Shown: positions 41,704 through 41,811 of the stretch, piece after piece
Layout: every line of letters begins with the position of its first letter
How positions within the stretch are numbered: position 1 is the stretch's first letter
Origin: Pseudomonadota bacterium
GTDB taxonomy: Bacteria > Pseudomonadota > Gammaproteobacteria > Burkholderiales > Burkholderiaceae_C
DNA length: 41,811 bases
Direction: 5' to 3'
Assembly: GCA_021808525.1 (NCBI GenBank)
Contig: JAKBBK010000015.1
Span: 5,547 to 47,357 of the forward strand
Notes under the pieces: model-generated
Seen by the model: the letters and a program-made list of their open reading frames with translations, nothing else
Told to the model about the DNA's origin: nothing
Database searches by the model: none
Program-made: the position numbers and the translations under genes

Positions 41704-41730
41704 GAGCCCCCAGGGCCGGGCCTTGCCCGG
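41702..41730 (+). repeat. 29-bp direct repeat, copy 1
   Basis: The 29 bases from 41702 recur exactly at 41783-41811, a period of 81 bp. The copy contains the left arm and loop of the hairpin 41713-41733. Confidence 0.9.
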
Positions 41731-41733
41731 CCC
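41713..41733 (+). terminator. hairpin after rapZ
   Basis: GGGCCGGGC (41713-41721) and GCCCGGCCC (41725-41733) form a perfect 9-bp stem with a CTT loop, 10 bp after the rapZ stop. No T-tract. The stem is part of the repeated unit, so it may be a REP-type palindrome that doubles as a terminator. Confidence 0.55.
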
Positions 41734-41747
41734 GCCCCCCGAGGGGG

Positions 41748-41782
41748 TCAAGGAATCTTGGGGCGGCCCGGCGATTCCTTGA
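41748..41782. repeat. 10-bp perfect inverted repeat within the end repeat unit
   Basis: TCAAGGAATC (41748-41757) and GATTCCTTGA (41773-41782) are exact inverse complements separated by 15 nt. They fill the space between the two 29-bp direct repeat copies, so the whole 81-bp unit is palindromic in two places. Confidence 0.85.
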
Positions 41783-41811
41783 GAGAGCCCCCAGGGCCGG
41801 GCCTTGCCCGG
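41783..41811 (+). repeat. 29-bp direct repeat, copy 2 (runs to window edge)
   Basis: Exact copy of 41702-41730. The window stops inside the second unit, so the number of units is unknown. Confidence 0.9.

Noticed and set aside
41702-41811. CRISPR array or IS end
   Set aside because: Only two copies are seen, the spacer itself is palindromic, and no transposase or cas gene is near. A palindromic repeat family fits better.

Overview
The window is very GC-rich, densely coded chromosomal DNA from a betaproteobacterium, most likely order Burkholderiales. The clues are the cox assembly cluster with the order-typical small proteins (DUF2244, the 37-residue cox small assembly protein, DUF2970, DUF2909), a comF/bioC-like/trmL neighbourhood, a gentisate-type maleylpyruvate isomerase and fumarylpyruvate hydrolase pair, and an hrcA-nadK-recN-rapZ block. 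The genus cannot be fixed from the sequence alone. No rRNA operon, CRISPR array or complete insertion sequence was seen.

Layout. 1-284: 3' end of an SlmA-like TetR protein. 367-7517: a TetR-controlled beta-oxidation operon (TetR, acyl-CoA dehydrogenase, FadN-type hydratase/dehydrogenase, thiolase, enoyl-CoA isomerase-like protein) with a palindromic operator over its promoter. 7518-9842: trmL, comF and a BioC-like methyltransferase. 9953-16604: cytochrome c oxidase biogenesis cluster (DUF2244, coxB, small assembly protein, DUF2970, coxC, DUF2909, SURF1, SCO-like, ctaA, ctaB). It lacks coxA (subunit I) and ctaG (Cox11), each at the exact place where relatives usually carry it. 16641-20423: gluQ, a RhlE-type helicase, queE and a Pal-type lipoprotein. 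20667-22671: aromatic (gentisate) lower-pathway pair plus a LysE exporter. 22875-26902: a Gly/Tyr/Met-rich Spy-like periplasmic protein convergent with an Ftr-type iron uptake operon (cupredoxin, FTR1 permease, polyferredoxin, P19). 27078-29927: persulfide cassette (ArsR-rhodanese fusion regulator, persulfide dioxygenase, MFS transporter). 30050-32861: TetR/GST/haloacid-dehalogenase operon divergent from a DsbA-like oxidoreductase, with a palindrome between them.

33038-36286 is the accessory part. A higA antitoxin with only the tail of its higB toxin lies just outside a small decayed integrative element. The element is bounded by a 50-bp direct repeat (49/50 identical) of the 3' part of a tRNA-Ile(CAU) gene, which is intact at the right end. 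It holds a tyrosine-recombinase pseudogene broken over three frames and missing a catalytic Arg, a RelE-like toxin/XRE antitoxin pair, an unrecognised 196-residue protein and a truncated phage-type small ORF. The integrase reading frame appears to start inside the att copy, at an ATG that is the complement of the tRNA anticodon.

36398-41703 returns to core genome: a lone GspH/FimT pseudopilin overlapping hrcA tail to tail, then nadK, recN and rapZ. The window ends in a palindromic repeat unit (29-bp direct repeat, 81-bp period) that runs off the edge.

The observations most worth following are the cox cluster without coxA/ctaG together with a Glu-to-Gln change in the CuA loop of subunit II, the tRNA-Ile2 element with its anticodon-derived integrase start, the Met-rich Spy-like protein beside a copper-dependent iron importer, and the end repeat. 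All functional calls rest on motif recognition by eye; no database search was run.
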